Positions 14,252 to 22,614 of a stretch of DNA of 43,041 bases are shown piece after piece. This stretch comes from Streptomyces regalis. GTDB lineage: Bacteria; Actinomycetota; Actinomycetes; Streptomycetales; Streptomycetaceae. The position numbers and the translations under genes were made by a program. Every line of letters begins with the position of its first letter. Position 1 is the stretch's first letter. The notes beneath the pieces are model-generated. The model was not told where the DNA came from, searched no databases, and saw nothing but the letters and a program-made list of their open reading frames with translations. The stretch is from positions 1 to 43,041 of the forward strand of contig NZ_LLZG01000006.1 in the NCBI RefSeq assembly GCF_001509475.1, written 5' to 3'.

Positions 14252-16087
14252 TCAACCCAGGGCGCGATCCAGGTTGAAGGCCGCACTGATCAGGGCGAGA
14301 TGGGTGAACGCCTGGGGGAAGTTGCCCTGTTGCTCGCCCGTGTGGCTGATCTCCTCGGCGTACAGGCCCAGATGGTTGGCGTACGTCAGCATCTTCTCGA
14401 ACGCCAGCCGTGCCTCGTCGACGCGGCCGGCGCGGACCATGGCCTCGACGTACCAGAACGAGCAGATCGAGAACGTGCCCTCGTCGCCGTGCAGCCCGTC
14501 GGGGCTCGCCGCCGGGTCGTAGCGGTAGACCAGCGAGTCGGACACCAGGTCCTGGGTGAGGGCGTCGAGGGTGGACAGCCACTTGGGGTCGGTCGGCGAG
14601 ATGAACTTCGTCAGCGGCATCATCAGCACGGCCGCGTCCAGCACGTCGCCGTCCTCGTGCTGGACGAAGGCCTGGCGGGTCTCGGACCAGCCCCGGCGCA
14701 TGATCCGCCGGTAGATCGTGTCCCGGCACTGCTGCCAGCGCGGCAGATCGGCGGGCAGCCCGCGCCGGTTGGCCATGCGGATGCCCCGCTCGATCGCCAC
14801 CCAGCACATCAGCCGCGAGTACAGGAAGTTCTTGCGTCCGCCGCGGGTCTCCCAGATGCCCTCGTCGGGCTGGTCCCAGTGCTCGCACACCCAGTCGACC
14901 AGCGCGCACACGTCGTCCCACTGGTCGCTGGAGATCGGTTGCGCCCACTTGTCGTACAGGTAGATGGAGTCGATCAGCGCGCCGTAGATGTCCAGCTGGA
15001 GCTGGTCGGCGGCGGCGTTGCCGATCCGCACCGGGGCGGAACCGAGATGCCCCTGAAGGTGGTCGAGTTCGCGCTCGGGCAGATCGGTGCGGCCGTCGAT
15101 GCCGTACAGGATCTGCAGCGGGCCGGTGTGACAGCCGTCGCCCTGGCTGACATGCCGGGTCAGGAACTCCATGAACGCCCCGGCCTCACCCGTGAAGCCC
15201 AGCCGCAGCAGCGCGTACACACAGAAGGCGGCGTCGCGCACCCACACGTACCGGTAGTCCCAGTTGCGTTCGCCGCCCAGCTGCTCGGGCAGGCTCGTCG
15301 TCGGCGCGGCCACGATCGCGCCGGTGGGTGCGTAGGTGAGCAGCTTCAGGGTGAGGGCGGAGCGGTGCACCATCTCCCGCCAGCGACCCCGGTACTTGGA
15401 GGCGGACAGCCAGTGCCGCCAGTACGCCACCGTGCTGTTGAACTGTTCCTCGGCCTCGGTCCGCGCACACCGCCGCGGGTTCACCTCGCCGCCGACCTGG
15501 TCCAGCGCGAACACCGCGGTCTCGCCCTCGGAGAGCTTGAAGTCGGCGTGCACGTCCGGCCCGTCGACCTCCAGCGGCATGGTCGCGGTCAGCCCGAGCG
15601 ACAGCTTCTCGGACTCGAAGACCGCGACGTCGCCGACCATGCGGACGGTGTGCGGCGCGGCGCCGTAGTCGAAGCGCGGCGCGACCCGGGTACGGAAGGG
15701 GATCGACCCGCGGACGCACACCACACGCCGGATCAGCCGGTGCCGCTCGGTCTCCACCAGGCTGCCGTCCACCGGCATGAAGTCCTGTACCTCACCGACG
15801 CCGTCCTGGGTGAAGAACCTGGTGATCAGGACGTTCGTGTCCGGGAAGTAGAACTGCTTGGTCCGTGCCGGCACCGCCGCCGCCAGCTCGAAACAGCCGC
15901 CCCGCTCCGCGTCCAAGATCGCCGCGAAGACACTCGGGGCGTCGAAGGCCGGGCAGCAGTACCAGTCGATCGTGCCGTCCGTCCCCACCAGGGCCACACT
16001 GCGCAGATCGCCGATCAGCCCGTGCTCGGCGATCGGCACATAGCGCGAAGCCGCCCGTGCGTCCCGGTCGATCGGTGTCGTGCTCAT
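14252..16087 (-). CDS. Glycoside hydrolase family 15 protein (trehalase/glucoamylase-like)
   Basis: A 611-aa protein of the GH15 type common in actinobacteria, some members of which are trehalases in mycobacteria. The N-terminal beta-sandwich begins YVPIAEHGLIGDLRSVALVG and includes DGTIDWYCCPAFD. The (alpha/alpha)6 barrel follows with GGERNWDYRYVWVRDA, QLQLDIYGALIDSIYLYDKW, DEGIWETRGG and SHTGEQQGNFPQAFTHLALI. Glu in DEGIWE and Glu in SHTGEQQGNF are the expected catalytic pair. No signal peptide is present, so it should be cytoplasmic and act on trehalose or malto-oligosaccharides; which of these cannot be told from sequence. GGGAGG lies 5 nt before the ATG. It converges on the monooxygenase gene with only 58 bp between them and is not part of the siderophore pathway. 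Confidence 0.9.
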   Translation of the reverse strand: MSTTPIDRDARAASRYVPIAEHGLIGDLRSVALVGTDGTIDWYCCPAFDAPSVFAAILDAERGGCFELAAAVPARTKQFYFPDTNVLITRFFTQDGVGEVQDFMPVDGSLVETERHRLIRRVVCVRGSIPFRTRVAPRFDYGAAPHTVRMVGDVAVFESEKLSLGLTATMPLEVDGPDVHADFKLSEGETAVFALDQVGGEVNPRRCARTEAEEQFNSTVAYWRHWLSASKYRGRWREMVHRSALTLKLLTYAPTGAIVAAPTTSLPEQLGGERNWDYRYVWVRDAAFCVYALLRLGFTGEAGAFMEFLTRHVSQGDGCHTGPLQILYGIDGRTDLPERELDHLQGHLGSAPVRIGNAAADQLQLDIYGALIDSIYLYDKWAQPISSDQWDDVCALVDWVCEHWDQPDEGIWETRGGRKNFLYSRLMCWVAIERGIRMANRRGLPADLPRWQQCRDTIYRRIMRRGWSETRQAFVQHEDGDVLDAAVLMMPLTKFISPTDPKWLSTLDALTQDLVSDSLVYRYDPAASPDGLHGDEGTFSICSFWYVEAMVRAGRVDEARLAFEKMLTYANHLGLYAEEISHTGEQQGNFPQAFTHLALISAAFNLDRALG

Positions 16088-16179
16088 CGCAGCCTCCCTG
16101 GCCCGCCATGCGCCTCGAACCCAGCGTAGGCGGAATCGGCCGGGAGAGGACCGGGGCCGGGGATCGGAGCGCGACGACG

Positions 16180-16313
16180 CTCAGGCCGCGATGACCTCAG
16201 GCCGTGACTACCTCAGACCGCCACGTCCCTCAGACCGCCATGTCCCTCAGACCGCTATGTCCCTCAGACCCCCGCGCCCCTCAGACCGCCACGACCCTCA
16301 GACCCGCGTCCTC
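16180..16313. repeat. 17-bp tandem repeat, about 8 copies, over the end of a DeoR gene
   Basis: Eight head-to-tail units begin with CTCAG at 16180, 16196, 16212, 16229, 16246, 16263, 16280 and 16297. The best copies read CTCAGACCGCCACGTCC; the outer ones are diverged and the first two are 16 bp. The unit starting at 16280 contains the DeoR stop codon (TGA on the minus strand, 16283-16281), and the unit at 16297 is within the coding sequence. Because 17 is not a multiple of 3, the repeated minus-strand TGA falls in every frame. There are no unique spacers, so this is not a CRISPR array. Confidence 0.9.
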
Positions 16314-17060
16314 GAAGCGCCGTACGGTCTCGGGGGCGGCCGCCGTGTCCGTGACCAGGGTGTCCACGGCCTCGGCCGCGCAGATCCGGGCGAACGCCCG
16401 CCGGCCCAGCTTGCTGGAGTCCGCGGCCACGATCACCCGCTCGGCCCGCCGGCACAGCAGCCGGTTGATCGCCGCCTCCGCCTCGTCGTGCGCGGCGGCA
16501 CCGTGCGTGACGTCGAAGGCGACGACGCCCAGCACCGCCACGTCGATGGTGATCTGGGCCAGCACCCCGTCCGCGAGCGGTCCGATGAGCTCGTACGACT
16601 GCGGGCGTGCGACCCCGCCGGTGACCACGATCTTGAACTGGGGCCGCACGGCCAGCTCATTGGCGATATTGAGCGCGTTGGTGACGATCGTCAGCGCGGG
16701 CGAGCCGGATGCCAGGTCGCTGCGCACGGCCAAGGCCCGCGCCACCTCCGTGGTCGTCGTGCCCCCGGTCAGCCCCACCGCCTCGCCGGGTGCGACGAGG
16801 CCGGCCACCGCCTTGGCGATGCGCTGCTTCTCGGAGGCGTGCCGGGCCGTCTTGTAGCGCAGCGGCAGTTCGTACGACACCCCGTGCACGACCGCGCCGC
16901 CCCGCGTGCGCACGAGCATCTGCTGCTCGGCGAGCTGGTCGAAGTCGCGGCGGATCGTGGCGGCCGACACCTCCAGCTCGGCAGCCGCCTCCTCGACGTC
17001 CAGCCGGCCCCGCTCGACGAGCAGCTCCAGCAGCGCCTTCCAGCGGGCGTCGCGCGACAT
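16281..17060 (-). CDS. DeoR/GlpR-family transcriptional regulator
   Basis: A 259-aa sugar-phosphate-responsive repressor. It has an N-terminal winged helix-turn-helix (EEAAAELEVSAATIRRDFDQLAEQ, recognition helix around residues 30-45), the connector motif RTRGGAVV, and a C-terminal DeoR sensor domain with GLTGGTTTTEVARAL, IVVTGG and VAVLGVVAFD. It is divergent from an AgaS-like isomerase and a class II aldolase gene and most likely represses them until an amino-sugar or ketose phosphate accumulates. Its last codons and stop are part of a 17-bp tandem repeat, so the C-terminal few residues may vary between strains. Confidence 0.92.
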   Translation of the reverse strand: MSRDARWKALLELLVERGRLDVEEAAAELEVSAATIRRDFDQLAEQQMLVRTRGGAVVHGVSYELPLRYKTARHASEKQRIAKAVAGLVAPGEAVGLTGGTTTTEVARALAVRSDLASGSPALTIVTNALNIANELAVRPQFKIVVTGGVARPQSYELIGPLADGVLAQITIDVAVLGVVAFDVTHGAAAHDEAEAAINRLLCRRAERVIVAADSSKLGRRAFARICAAEAVDTLVTDTAAAPETVRRFEDAGLRVVAV

Positions 17061-17118
17061 CCACCCTCCATTCCTCGATCTCCCGGCGACCTTAGCGCAC
17101 GCCTCTTGGATCGAATGC

Positions 17119-17148
17119 TTGATTCTGCTCGAAAGATGGCGCTATCTT
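17119..17148 (+). promoter_or_regulatory. Candidate promoter and DeoR operator of the isomerase-aldolase operon
   Basis: TTGATT (17119-17124) and TATCTT (17143-17148), 18 bp apart, form a plausible sigma-70-type promoter. The -10 overlaps the inverted repeat AAGAT-N6-ATCTT (17133-17148), a good place for repression by the divergent DeoR protein. A palindrome CTTGCAAG follows at 17146-17153. Function is inferred from position and symmetry only. Confidence 0.5.
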
Positions 17149-17192
17149 GCAAGAATAATCATTTACTGAGTGGAAGTGCGGAGGGCGGCGGC

Positions 17193-18074
17193 ATGACGCA
17201 TGTCGAGGACGAGCTCAACAGCCAGCCCGAGGTCTGGACACGCGCCGCGGCGGAGGCGACCGGCCTCGGCGGGGTGCTGCCGACGCCGGGCGAGCGGGTC
17301 GCGGTCGTCGGCTGCGGCACGTCGTACTTCATGGCGCAGGCGTTCGCCGCACTGCGCGAGGGATCGGGCCAGGGGGAGACGGACGCCTTCGCCGCCTCGG
17401 AGTTCCCGCACGGGCGGACGTACGACCGAGTCATCGCCCTCACCCGCTCCGGTACGACGACCGAAGTGCTGGACCTGCTGGGACAGCTCAAGGGGCGAAC
17501 GCGTACCACGGCGATCACCGCCGACCCGCACACGCCCGTCATGGCGACCGCCGACGAGGTCGTCGTCCTCGACTACGCGGACGAACGGTCCGTCGTGCAG
17601 ACCCGGTTCGCGACCACCGCCCTCACCCTGCTCCGCGCCCACCTCGGCCTGCACACCGACGAAGCCGTGGCCGACGCCCGCACCGCACTCACCGGCGAAC
17701 TGCCCGAAGGGCTCGTGCAGTGCACCCAGTTCACCTTCCTCGGCCGTGGCTGGACCGTGGGGCTCGCCAACGAGGCCGGGCTGAAGATGCGGGAGGCGTC
17801 ACTGTCCTGGACCGAGGCCTACCCGGCCATGGAGTACCGGCACGGCCCCATCAGCATCACCACGAGCGGCACCGCGACCTGGATGTTCGGTGAGGCGCCC
17901 GAAGGACTGGCCGAACAGGTGCGCTCCACCGGCGGACTGTGGGTCGAGGGCAGCCTCGACCCCCTCGCCGAACTGGTCCGAGCCCAGCGGCTCGCGGTCG
18001 CCGTCGCAGCGGCCCGCGACCTCGATCCGGACCAGCCGCGCCACCTCACCCGCTCGGTGATCCTCGCCCCCTGA
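17193..18074 (+). CDS. SIS-domain sugar isomerase/deaminase (AgaS-like)
   Basis: A 293-aa protein with two SIS folds of the GlmS/AgaS type. The first SIS has VAVVGCGTSYFMAQAFAAL and the phosphosugar-binding SGTTTEVLDLL; the second begins with QFTFLGRGWTVGLANEAGLK, followed by TEAYPAMEYRHGPIS. The glutaminase domain of GlmS is absent. The likely role is conversion of an amino-sugar phosphate such as galactosamine-6-phosphate to a ketose phosphate in the cytoplasm. The ATG at 17193 is preceded by GGAGG at 17180-17184. The aldolase gene follows 21 bp later, and the DeoR repressor is divergent. The substrate is inferred from context. Confidence 0.88.
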   Translation: MTHVEDELNSQPEVWTRAAAEATGLGGVLPTPGERVAVVGCGTSYFMAQAFAALREGSGQGETDAFAASEFPHGRTYDRVIALTRSGTTTEVLDLLGQLKGRTRTTAITADPHTPVMATADEVVVLDYADERSVVQTRFATTALTLLRAHLGLHTDEAVADARTALTGELPEGLVQCTQFTFLGRGWTVGLANEAGLKMREASLSWTEAYPAMEYRHGPISITTSGTATWMFGEAPEGLAEQVRSTGGLWVEGSLDPLAELVRAQRLAVAVAAARDLDPDQPRHLTRSVILAP

Positions 18075-18095
18075 CACGCCGAGAAAGGACAGGCC

Positions 18096-18950
18096 GTGCC
18101 CCTCGTGACTACCGGCGAGCTCATCACCCGTGCCGCCGCAGCCCGCTGTGCCGTCGCCGCCTTCAACGTCATCACCCTGGAGCATGTCGAGGCCGTCATC
18201 GCCGGTGCGGAGTCGGTGAGTTCGCCCGTCGTCCTCCAAGTCAGCGAGAACGCCGTCAAGTTCCGCTACGGACGGCTCCTGCCGCTCGCCCGCGCGGCCG
18301 TCGCCGCCGCCGAACGGGCCGCCGTCCCCGTCGCGCTGCACCTCGACCACGTCCAGAGCGACCACCTGCTGCGCCAGGCGCCGGGCGCCGGGTTCAGCTC
18401 CGTGATGTACGACGCGGCCCGGCTGTCGTACGCGGACAACCTCGCCGCCACGAAGGCCGCCGTCGACTGGGCACACGCCCAAGGCCTCTGGATCGAGGCC
18501 GAGTTGGGCCGACTGGGCGGCAAGAACGGCGAGCCTCCGCTCGATGCCCATGCCCCCGGTGCCCGCACCGACCCCGCCGAGGCCCATGCCTTCGTCACCG
18601 ACTCCGGCGTCGACGCCCTCGCCGTCGCCATCGGCAGCTCCCACGCCATGACCACCCGCACCGCCACCCTCGACCACGAACTCCTCAAGCGCCTGTCCGC
18701 GACCCTGGACGTCCCCCTCGTCCTGCACGGATCCTCCGGCGTCCCCGACGGCGAACTGACCGCGGCGGTCGCGGGCGGCATCGCCAAGGTCAATGTCGGC
18801 ACGGCCCTCAACATCGCCATGACGGGAGCGATCCGCGACTTCCTCGCCGCTCACCCCGAGGCGGTCGACTCACGCAAGTACCTGAGCGTGGGGCGCGAGG
18901 CGATGGTACGGGCGGTGGCCGACATCATCAGGGTGCTGAGGGCTTCCTGA
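18096..18950 (+). CDS. Class II ketose-bisphosphate aldolase (GatY/KbaY/FbaA-like)
   Basis: A 284-aa zinc-dependent aldolase. Family motifs are AFNVITLEHVEAVI near the N-terminus, LHLDHVQSDHLL (catalytic Asp and a Zn-binding His), IEAELGRLGGKNGE, LAVAIGSSHAM (second Zn His), LVLHGSSGV (third Zn His) and GIAKVNVGTALN, which binds phosphate. It cleaves a ketose 1,6-bisphosphate, probably tagatose- or fructose-type, to glyceraldehyde-3-phosphate and dihydroxyacetone phosphate. It starts at GTG 18096 behind GAAAGGA and is in one operon with the AgaS-like isomerase gene. The pairing suggests catabolism of galactosamine or a related sugar; no kinase gene is present here. Confidence 0.92.
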   Translation: MPLVTTGELITRAAAARCAVAAFNVITLEHVEAVIAGAESVSSPVVLQVSENAVKFRYGRLLPLARAAVAAAERAAVPVALHLDHVQSDHLLRQAPGAGFSSVMYDAARLSYADNLAATKAAVDWAHAQGLWIEAELGRLGGKNGEPPLDAHAPGARTDPAEAHAFVTDSGVDALAVAIGSSHAMTTRTATLDHELLKRLSATLDVPLVLHGSSGVPDGELTAAVAGGIAKVNVGTALNIAMTGAIRDFLAAHPEAVDSRKYLSVGREAMVRAVADIIRVLRAS

Positions 18951-18965
18951 CCCGGCGCCGCACGC

Positions 18966-20123
18966 CTACCGCTTGACAGCCCTCAGCACCACGAACTTCG
19001 GGTCACCGGCGACGAGTTGACTGTTGCCGAACATCCGCCGCAGCTTCACGTGGTAGCCGAGGTGCCGGTTGCCGATCACCCACAGCTCACCGCCCGGCCT
19101 GAGCGCGCGCCGCGCCCCCGTGAACATCCGCCAGGCCGTCGCGTCGGTCGTCGCCTGGTGGGAGTGGAACGGCGGATTGTTGAGCACGAGGTCGACACTC
19201 CCGGCCGGCACGCCCGCCAGCCCGTCCCCGACCCGGAACTCGGCGTGCCCCTGCACCCCGTTCGCCCGGTACGTCGCCTCCGCCGAGGCCACGGCCTGGA
19301 ACGACTCGTCCACGAACAACACCTCGGCCTCCGGGTTCGCCAGCGCCACCGCCGTACCGACCACGCCGTTGCCGCACCCGAGATCCACCACCCGCTGGGC
19401 GCCCTTCCCCTGGGGAAGGTGACCCAGAAAGAACCGCGTACCGATGTCGAGCCGGTCGGCACAGAAGACGCCGGCGTGATTGACGACCGTGCGCCCCGAG
19501 ACCGCGCCGATGCCGTCGGGGAGCGTGTAGGTGTACGGCCACGGGTTGGCGGGTCGTGCCTGCGACGGCTGAGGCGTGCAGAAGATCAGCCGGGCCTTCT
19601 TCTCGGCGAGCGAGGTGCGGGTCGGGCCGAGGATCCGCTCGAACAGCCGGAGCGTCGAGGTGTGGATCTCCGTCACCATCCCGGCGCCGATCACCACCGT
19701 GCCCTCGTGCACCGCGGGCGCCAGCCGCAGCAGCTGGTCCTCCAGCAGCGCCAGGCTCTTCGGCACCCGCACGAGAAGGACGTCGATACGGCCCGGCGGC
19801 GGGTCCTGCGTGGTGAGCAGCCGGACGGAGCCGGGCTCGACGTCGTGCCGGGCGAGGTTGGCCCGCGTCGCCTCCTGGGTGAGGCAGGAGTCCGTGATCT
19901 GCACGGGCTGGTGCGCCGCGAGCGCCGTGACCAGGGCGCCCCAGCGATCACCGACCACCACGACCGTGCCGGACAGCGGGGTCTGCTGCTCCGCCAGATG
20001 CCTGAGGAGGTACTCGTCGGAGGCGTCCCAGGCGCGCAGCCTGTCACGCGGGTCCTCGGGGAAACGGGTCAGCGCGAGCTCGCCCCAGGGCGTCGTCATA
20101 CGGTCGTTCATCGGGTCGCTCAT
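18966..20123 (-). CDS. RlmG-like class I SAM-dependent methyltransferase
   Basis: A 385-aa protein with the two-domain layout of the RlmG/RsmC family, which methylates guanine N2 in ribosomal RNA. The N-terminal half is a degenerate methyltransferase-like domain. The C-terminal half (about 200-385) is catalytic: motif I VVDLGCGNGVVG, acidic loop VLFVDESF, motif IV NNPPFHSHQAT, then GNRHLGYHVKLRRMFG. NPPF is the usual signature for exocyclic amino N-methylation. Three in-frame ATGs lie within the first nine codons and no ribosome site clearly decides between them; I kept the longest. The target nucleotide (23S G1835 in E. coli for RlmG) is inferred. The gene stands alone between convergent and divergent neighbours. 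Confidence 0.85.
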   Translation of the reverse strand: MSDPMNDRMTTPWGELALTRFPEDPRDRLRAWDASDEYLLRHLAEQQTPLSGTVVVVGDRWGALVTALAAHQPVQITDSCLTQEATRANLARHDVEPGSVRLLTTQDPPPGRIDVLLVRVPKSLALLEDQLLRLAPAVHEGTVVIGAGMVTEIHTSTLRLFERILGPTRTSLAEKKARLIFCTPQPSQARPANPWPYTYTLPDGIGAVSGRTVVNHAGVFCADRLDIGTRFFLGHLPQGKGAQRVVDLGCGNGVVGTAVALANPEAEVLFVDESFQAVASAEATYRANGVQGHAEFRVGDGLAGVPAGSVDLVLNNPPFHSHQATTDATAWRMFTGARRALRPGGELWVIGNRHLGYHVKLRRMFGNSQLVAGDPKFVVLRAVKR

Positions 20124-20179
20124 TGTGCGTCAAGGCTAGCCGAGCCGCAGCTCACGGCCGGTGGGGGAGGATGGAAGGC

Positions 20180-20836
20180 ATGGACACCGAGCTGTTCCCC
20201 CGGGAACGTACGGAGGTCGCGCCGGGCGCGGTGCACGTGCCCGACTGGCTGGATCCGGACCGCCAGCGCGAGCTGCTGGAGGCCTGTCGCGAGTGGGCCC
20301 GCCCACCGGCCGGCCTGCGCACGGTCCGCACGCCCGGCGGCGGCACGATGACCGCCCGGCAGGTGTGCCTCGGCTGGCACTGGTACCCGTACGCCTACGC
20401 CCGCACGGTCGTCGACGGCGACGGCGCCCCGGTCAAACCGTTCCCCGAGTGGCTGGGCGAGCTGGGCCGCTGCGCGGTGCGGGACGCGCTGGGCGAGTCG
20501 GAGGAGGCGTATGCGGAGACGTCGTACGACATCGCGCTGATCAACTTCTACGACGCCGGCGCCCGCATGGGCATGCACCGCGACAGCGACGAGAAGTCGG
20601 ACGCCCCGGTGGTGTCCCTGAGCCTCGGCGACACCTGCGCCTTCCGCTTCGGCAACACCGAGACCCGGACCCGGCCGTACACGGACGTCGAGCTGCGCAG
20701 CGGCGACCTGTTCGTGTTCGGCGGCCCGTCGCGGCTCGCCCACCACGGGGTGCCGAGGGTGCAGCCGGGCACCGCGCCGCCGGAGTTGGGGCTGACCGGG
20801 CGGCTGAACATCACGCTCAGGGTGAGCGGGCTGTAG
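20180..20836 (+). CDS. AlkB-like 2-oxoglutarate/Fe(II) dioxygenase
   Basis: A 218-aa AlkB-family oxygenase, probably repairing N-alkylated bases by oxidative demethylation. Its jelly-roll motifs are INFYDAGARMGMHRDSDE, which gives the HxD iron ligands, LSLGDTCAFRFGN, and the distal His in LAHHGVPR, followed by the 2-oxoglutarate-binding Arg region RLNITLR. The start at 20180 (MDTELFPRERTEV) has GGGGGAGG ending 9 nt upstream. An ATG at 20171 directly abuts that site, and the still longer frame from 20123 is not coding-like. The length fits bacterial AlkB. DNA rather than RNA as substrate is the default for the family but cannot be proven from sequence. Confidence 0.9.
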   Translation: MDTELFPRERTEVAPGAVHVPDWLDPDRQRELLEACREWARPPAGLRTVRTPGGGTMTARQVCLGWHWYPYAYARTVVDGDGAPVKPFPEWLGELGRCAVRDALGESEEAYAETSYDIALINFYDAGARMGMHRDSDEKSDAPVVSLSLGDTCAFRFGNTETRTRPYTDVELRSGDLFVFGGPSRLAHHGVPRVQPGTAPPELGLTGRLNITLRVSGL

Positions 20837-20872
20837 GCCGCCACATCTGCGGATCATGGGAGACTCGCCCTC

Positions 20873-22111
20873 ATGAGCGGCAAGGCGGACCCCCGGACGG
20901 CGGGGGAAGGGACCACCCCGAGGACGCGGTTGGACCGAGGGCGCGGTGCGCTCGGACCCGCATTGGAGCTCGTGCACACCGGGCGCGCCCCCACGCGTGC
21001 CGTCCTCACCGCCGAGCTCGGCGTGACCCGGGCCACGGCCGGCGCGGTCGCCGCCGAACTGGAGGCGCTCGGCCTGATCCGGGTCGACGCCCGGCCCGGC
21101 GCCGCGGCCGGTTCGCAGGGGCGGCCCTCGCACCGGCTGGCGGTCGCCGAGGACGGACCGGTCGTCCTCGCCGCCCAGGTGCACGCCGACGGCTTCCGGG
21201 CGGCGCTGGTCGGCCTCGGCGGCCGTATCGTCGCCACGGCACCCGGCTGCGAGACGGTGGACGCCGATCCGGCGAAGGTCCTCGGCTCGGTCGTCGAGGC
21301 GGGCGCCGACCTGCTGCGCACGACGGGCCGACGTTGCGTCGGCGCGGGCCTTGCCGTCCCCTCCGCGGTCGCGGAACCCGACGGTCTGGCGCTCAACCCC
21401 GTGCACCTGGCGTGGCCCGTGGGTGCGCCCGTGCGCCGTATCTTCACGGAGTGCGTGCGCGCGGCCGGGATCACCGGACCGGCCTTCGCCGCCAACGACG
21501 TCAACCTCGCCGCGCTGGCCGAGCACCGGCACGGCGCGGGCCGCGGTGCCCGTGACCTGCTGTGCGTGGCCACGGGGCACCGGGGCGTAGGCGGTGCGCT
21601 CGTGCTGGACGGCCGCCTGCACACCGGCAGTTCGGGCCTGGCCCTGGAGGTCGGCCACCTCACCGTGAACCCCGAGGGCAGACCCTGCCACTGCGGCAGC
21701 CGCGGCTGCCTCGACGTCGAGGCCGACCCGCTGGCCCTCCTCACGGCGGCCGGCCGCGAGCCGGGTCCCGAGGTCTCCCTGCTCCAGCAGGCCAAGGACC
21801 TGATCCGCACCCAGTACGCCGACCCCACGGTCCGCACGGCCACCGAGGCCCTCATCGACCGCCTGGGCCTGGGCCTCGCCGGCCTGGTCAACATCCTCAA
21901 CCCGGACCGCATCATCCTCGGCGGCCTGCACCGCACCCTCCTCGACGCCGACCCCGACCGCCTGCGCGCGGTCGTCGCCGACCGCAGCCTGTGGGGCCAG
22001 AGCGGCGGCGTCCCGATCCTCGCCTGCAGCCTCGACCACAACAGCCTGGTCGGCGCGGCCGAGTTGGCCTGGCAGCCGGTGCTGGACGATCCGCTGGGGG
22101 CGCTGACGTAG
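20873..22111 (+). CDS. ROK-family transcriptional regulator
   Basis: A 412-aa regulator with an N-terminal winged helix (TRAVLTAELGVTRATAGAVAAELEALGLI) and a C-terminal ROK (sugar-kinase-like) domain. The ROK zinc signature CHCGSRGCLDVEAD is intact. The ATP-binding/catalytic part of true ROK kinases looks degenerate, as in XylR/NagC-type repressors. It likely senses a free or phosphorylated sugar in the cytoplasm. The broken RpiB-like gene lies 77 bp downstream on the same strand and may have been one of its targets, but no operator was recognised. Confidence 0.9.
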   Translation: MSGKADPRTAGEGTTPRTRLDRGRGALGPALELVHTGRAPTRAVLTAELGVTRATAGAVAAELEALGLIRVDARPGAAAGSQGRPSHRLAVAEDGPVVLAAQVHADGFRAALVGLGGRIVATAPGCETVDADPAKVLGSVVEAGADLLRTTGRRCVGAGLAVPSAVAEPDGLALNPVHLAWPVGAPVRRIFTECVRAAGITGPAFAANDVNLAALAEHRHGAGRGARDLLCVATGHRGVGGALVLDGRLHTGSSGLALEVGHLTVNPEGRPCHCGSRGCLDVEADPLALLTAAGREPGPEVSLLQQAKDLIRTQYADPTVRTATEALIDRLGLGLAGLVNILNPDRIILGGLHRTLLDADPDRLRAVVADRSLWGQSGGVPILACSLDHNSLVGAAELAWQPVLDDPLGALT

Positions 22112-22188
22112 GGCTGCTTACCCCACACCCTCGCTCTGAGGAACCCAGGAACCGCTCGGCGCCGGCGCCGATCCCGCTGGTCACCTCC

Positions 22189-22614
22189 ATGGACGAACCC
22201 GTGGCCCGCCTCCTCGTCACCGAGCTGCGCGGCCGCGGCCACGATGTCGTCACCCACGGCGCGCTGAGCCCCGGCGACGCCCCCCAGTGGGCCGCCTGCT
22301 CCGAGGCGGCCGCCCGTGAGGTCGCCGCCGGGACGGCCGACCAGGCGGTCGTGTGCTGCTGGACCGGCACGGGCGCGTCGATCGCCGCGAACAAGGTGCC
22401 GGGCGTACGGGCCGCCCTGTGCACGGACGCGTACACGGCGGACAGCGCTCGCCGCTGGAACGACGCCAATGTGCTCGCGCTCAGCCTGCGTCTGACGTCC
22501 TAGCCGTTGCTCAAGGAGATCCTCGACGCCTGGTTCGCGGCCGAGGCCAGCGCGGACGCAGAGGACCGGGAGAACGTGGCCCGCGTCGGCCGCCTGGACC
22601 TCAGGGAGCCATGA
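22189..22614 (+). pseudogene. RpiB/LacAB-family sugar-phosphate isomerase gene broken by an amber codon
   Basis: From the ATG at 22189 the frame encodes 104 residues of an RpiB/LacAB-type isomerase (RGRGHDVVTHG, GTADQAVVCCWTGTGASIAANKVPGVRAALC, the last including the conserved GTGxSIxANKxxGxRAA block, then NDANVLALSLRLTS). A TAG at 22501-22503 interrupts it. The same frame stays open for 36 more codons to TGA 22612-22614 with nearly all third positions G or C, reading PLLKEILDAWFAAEASADAE, which looks like the family's C-terminal helix. A single G-to-T change from GAG would explain it. The N-terminus is also odd: no start with a ribosome site precedes the expected first strand. It may be a truncated protein, but a decayed gene is more likely. 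The end overlaps the 3' end of the LysR gene. Confidence 0.7.

Noticed and set aside
16180..16313. CRISPR-like array
   Set aside because: Units are 16-17 bp and directly adjacent with no unique spacers, and no cas gene is present. It is a simple tandem repeat.
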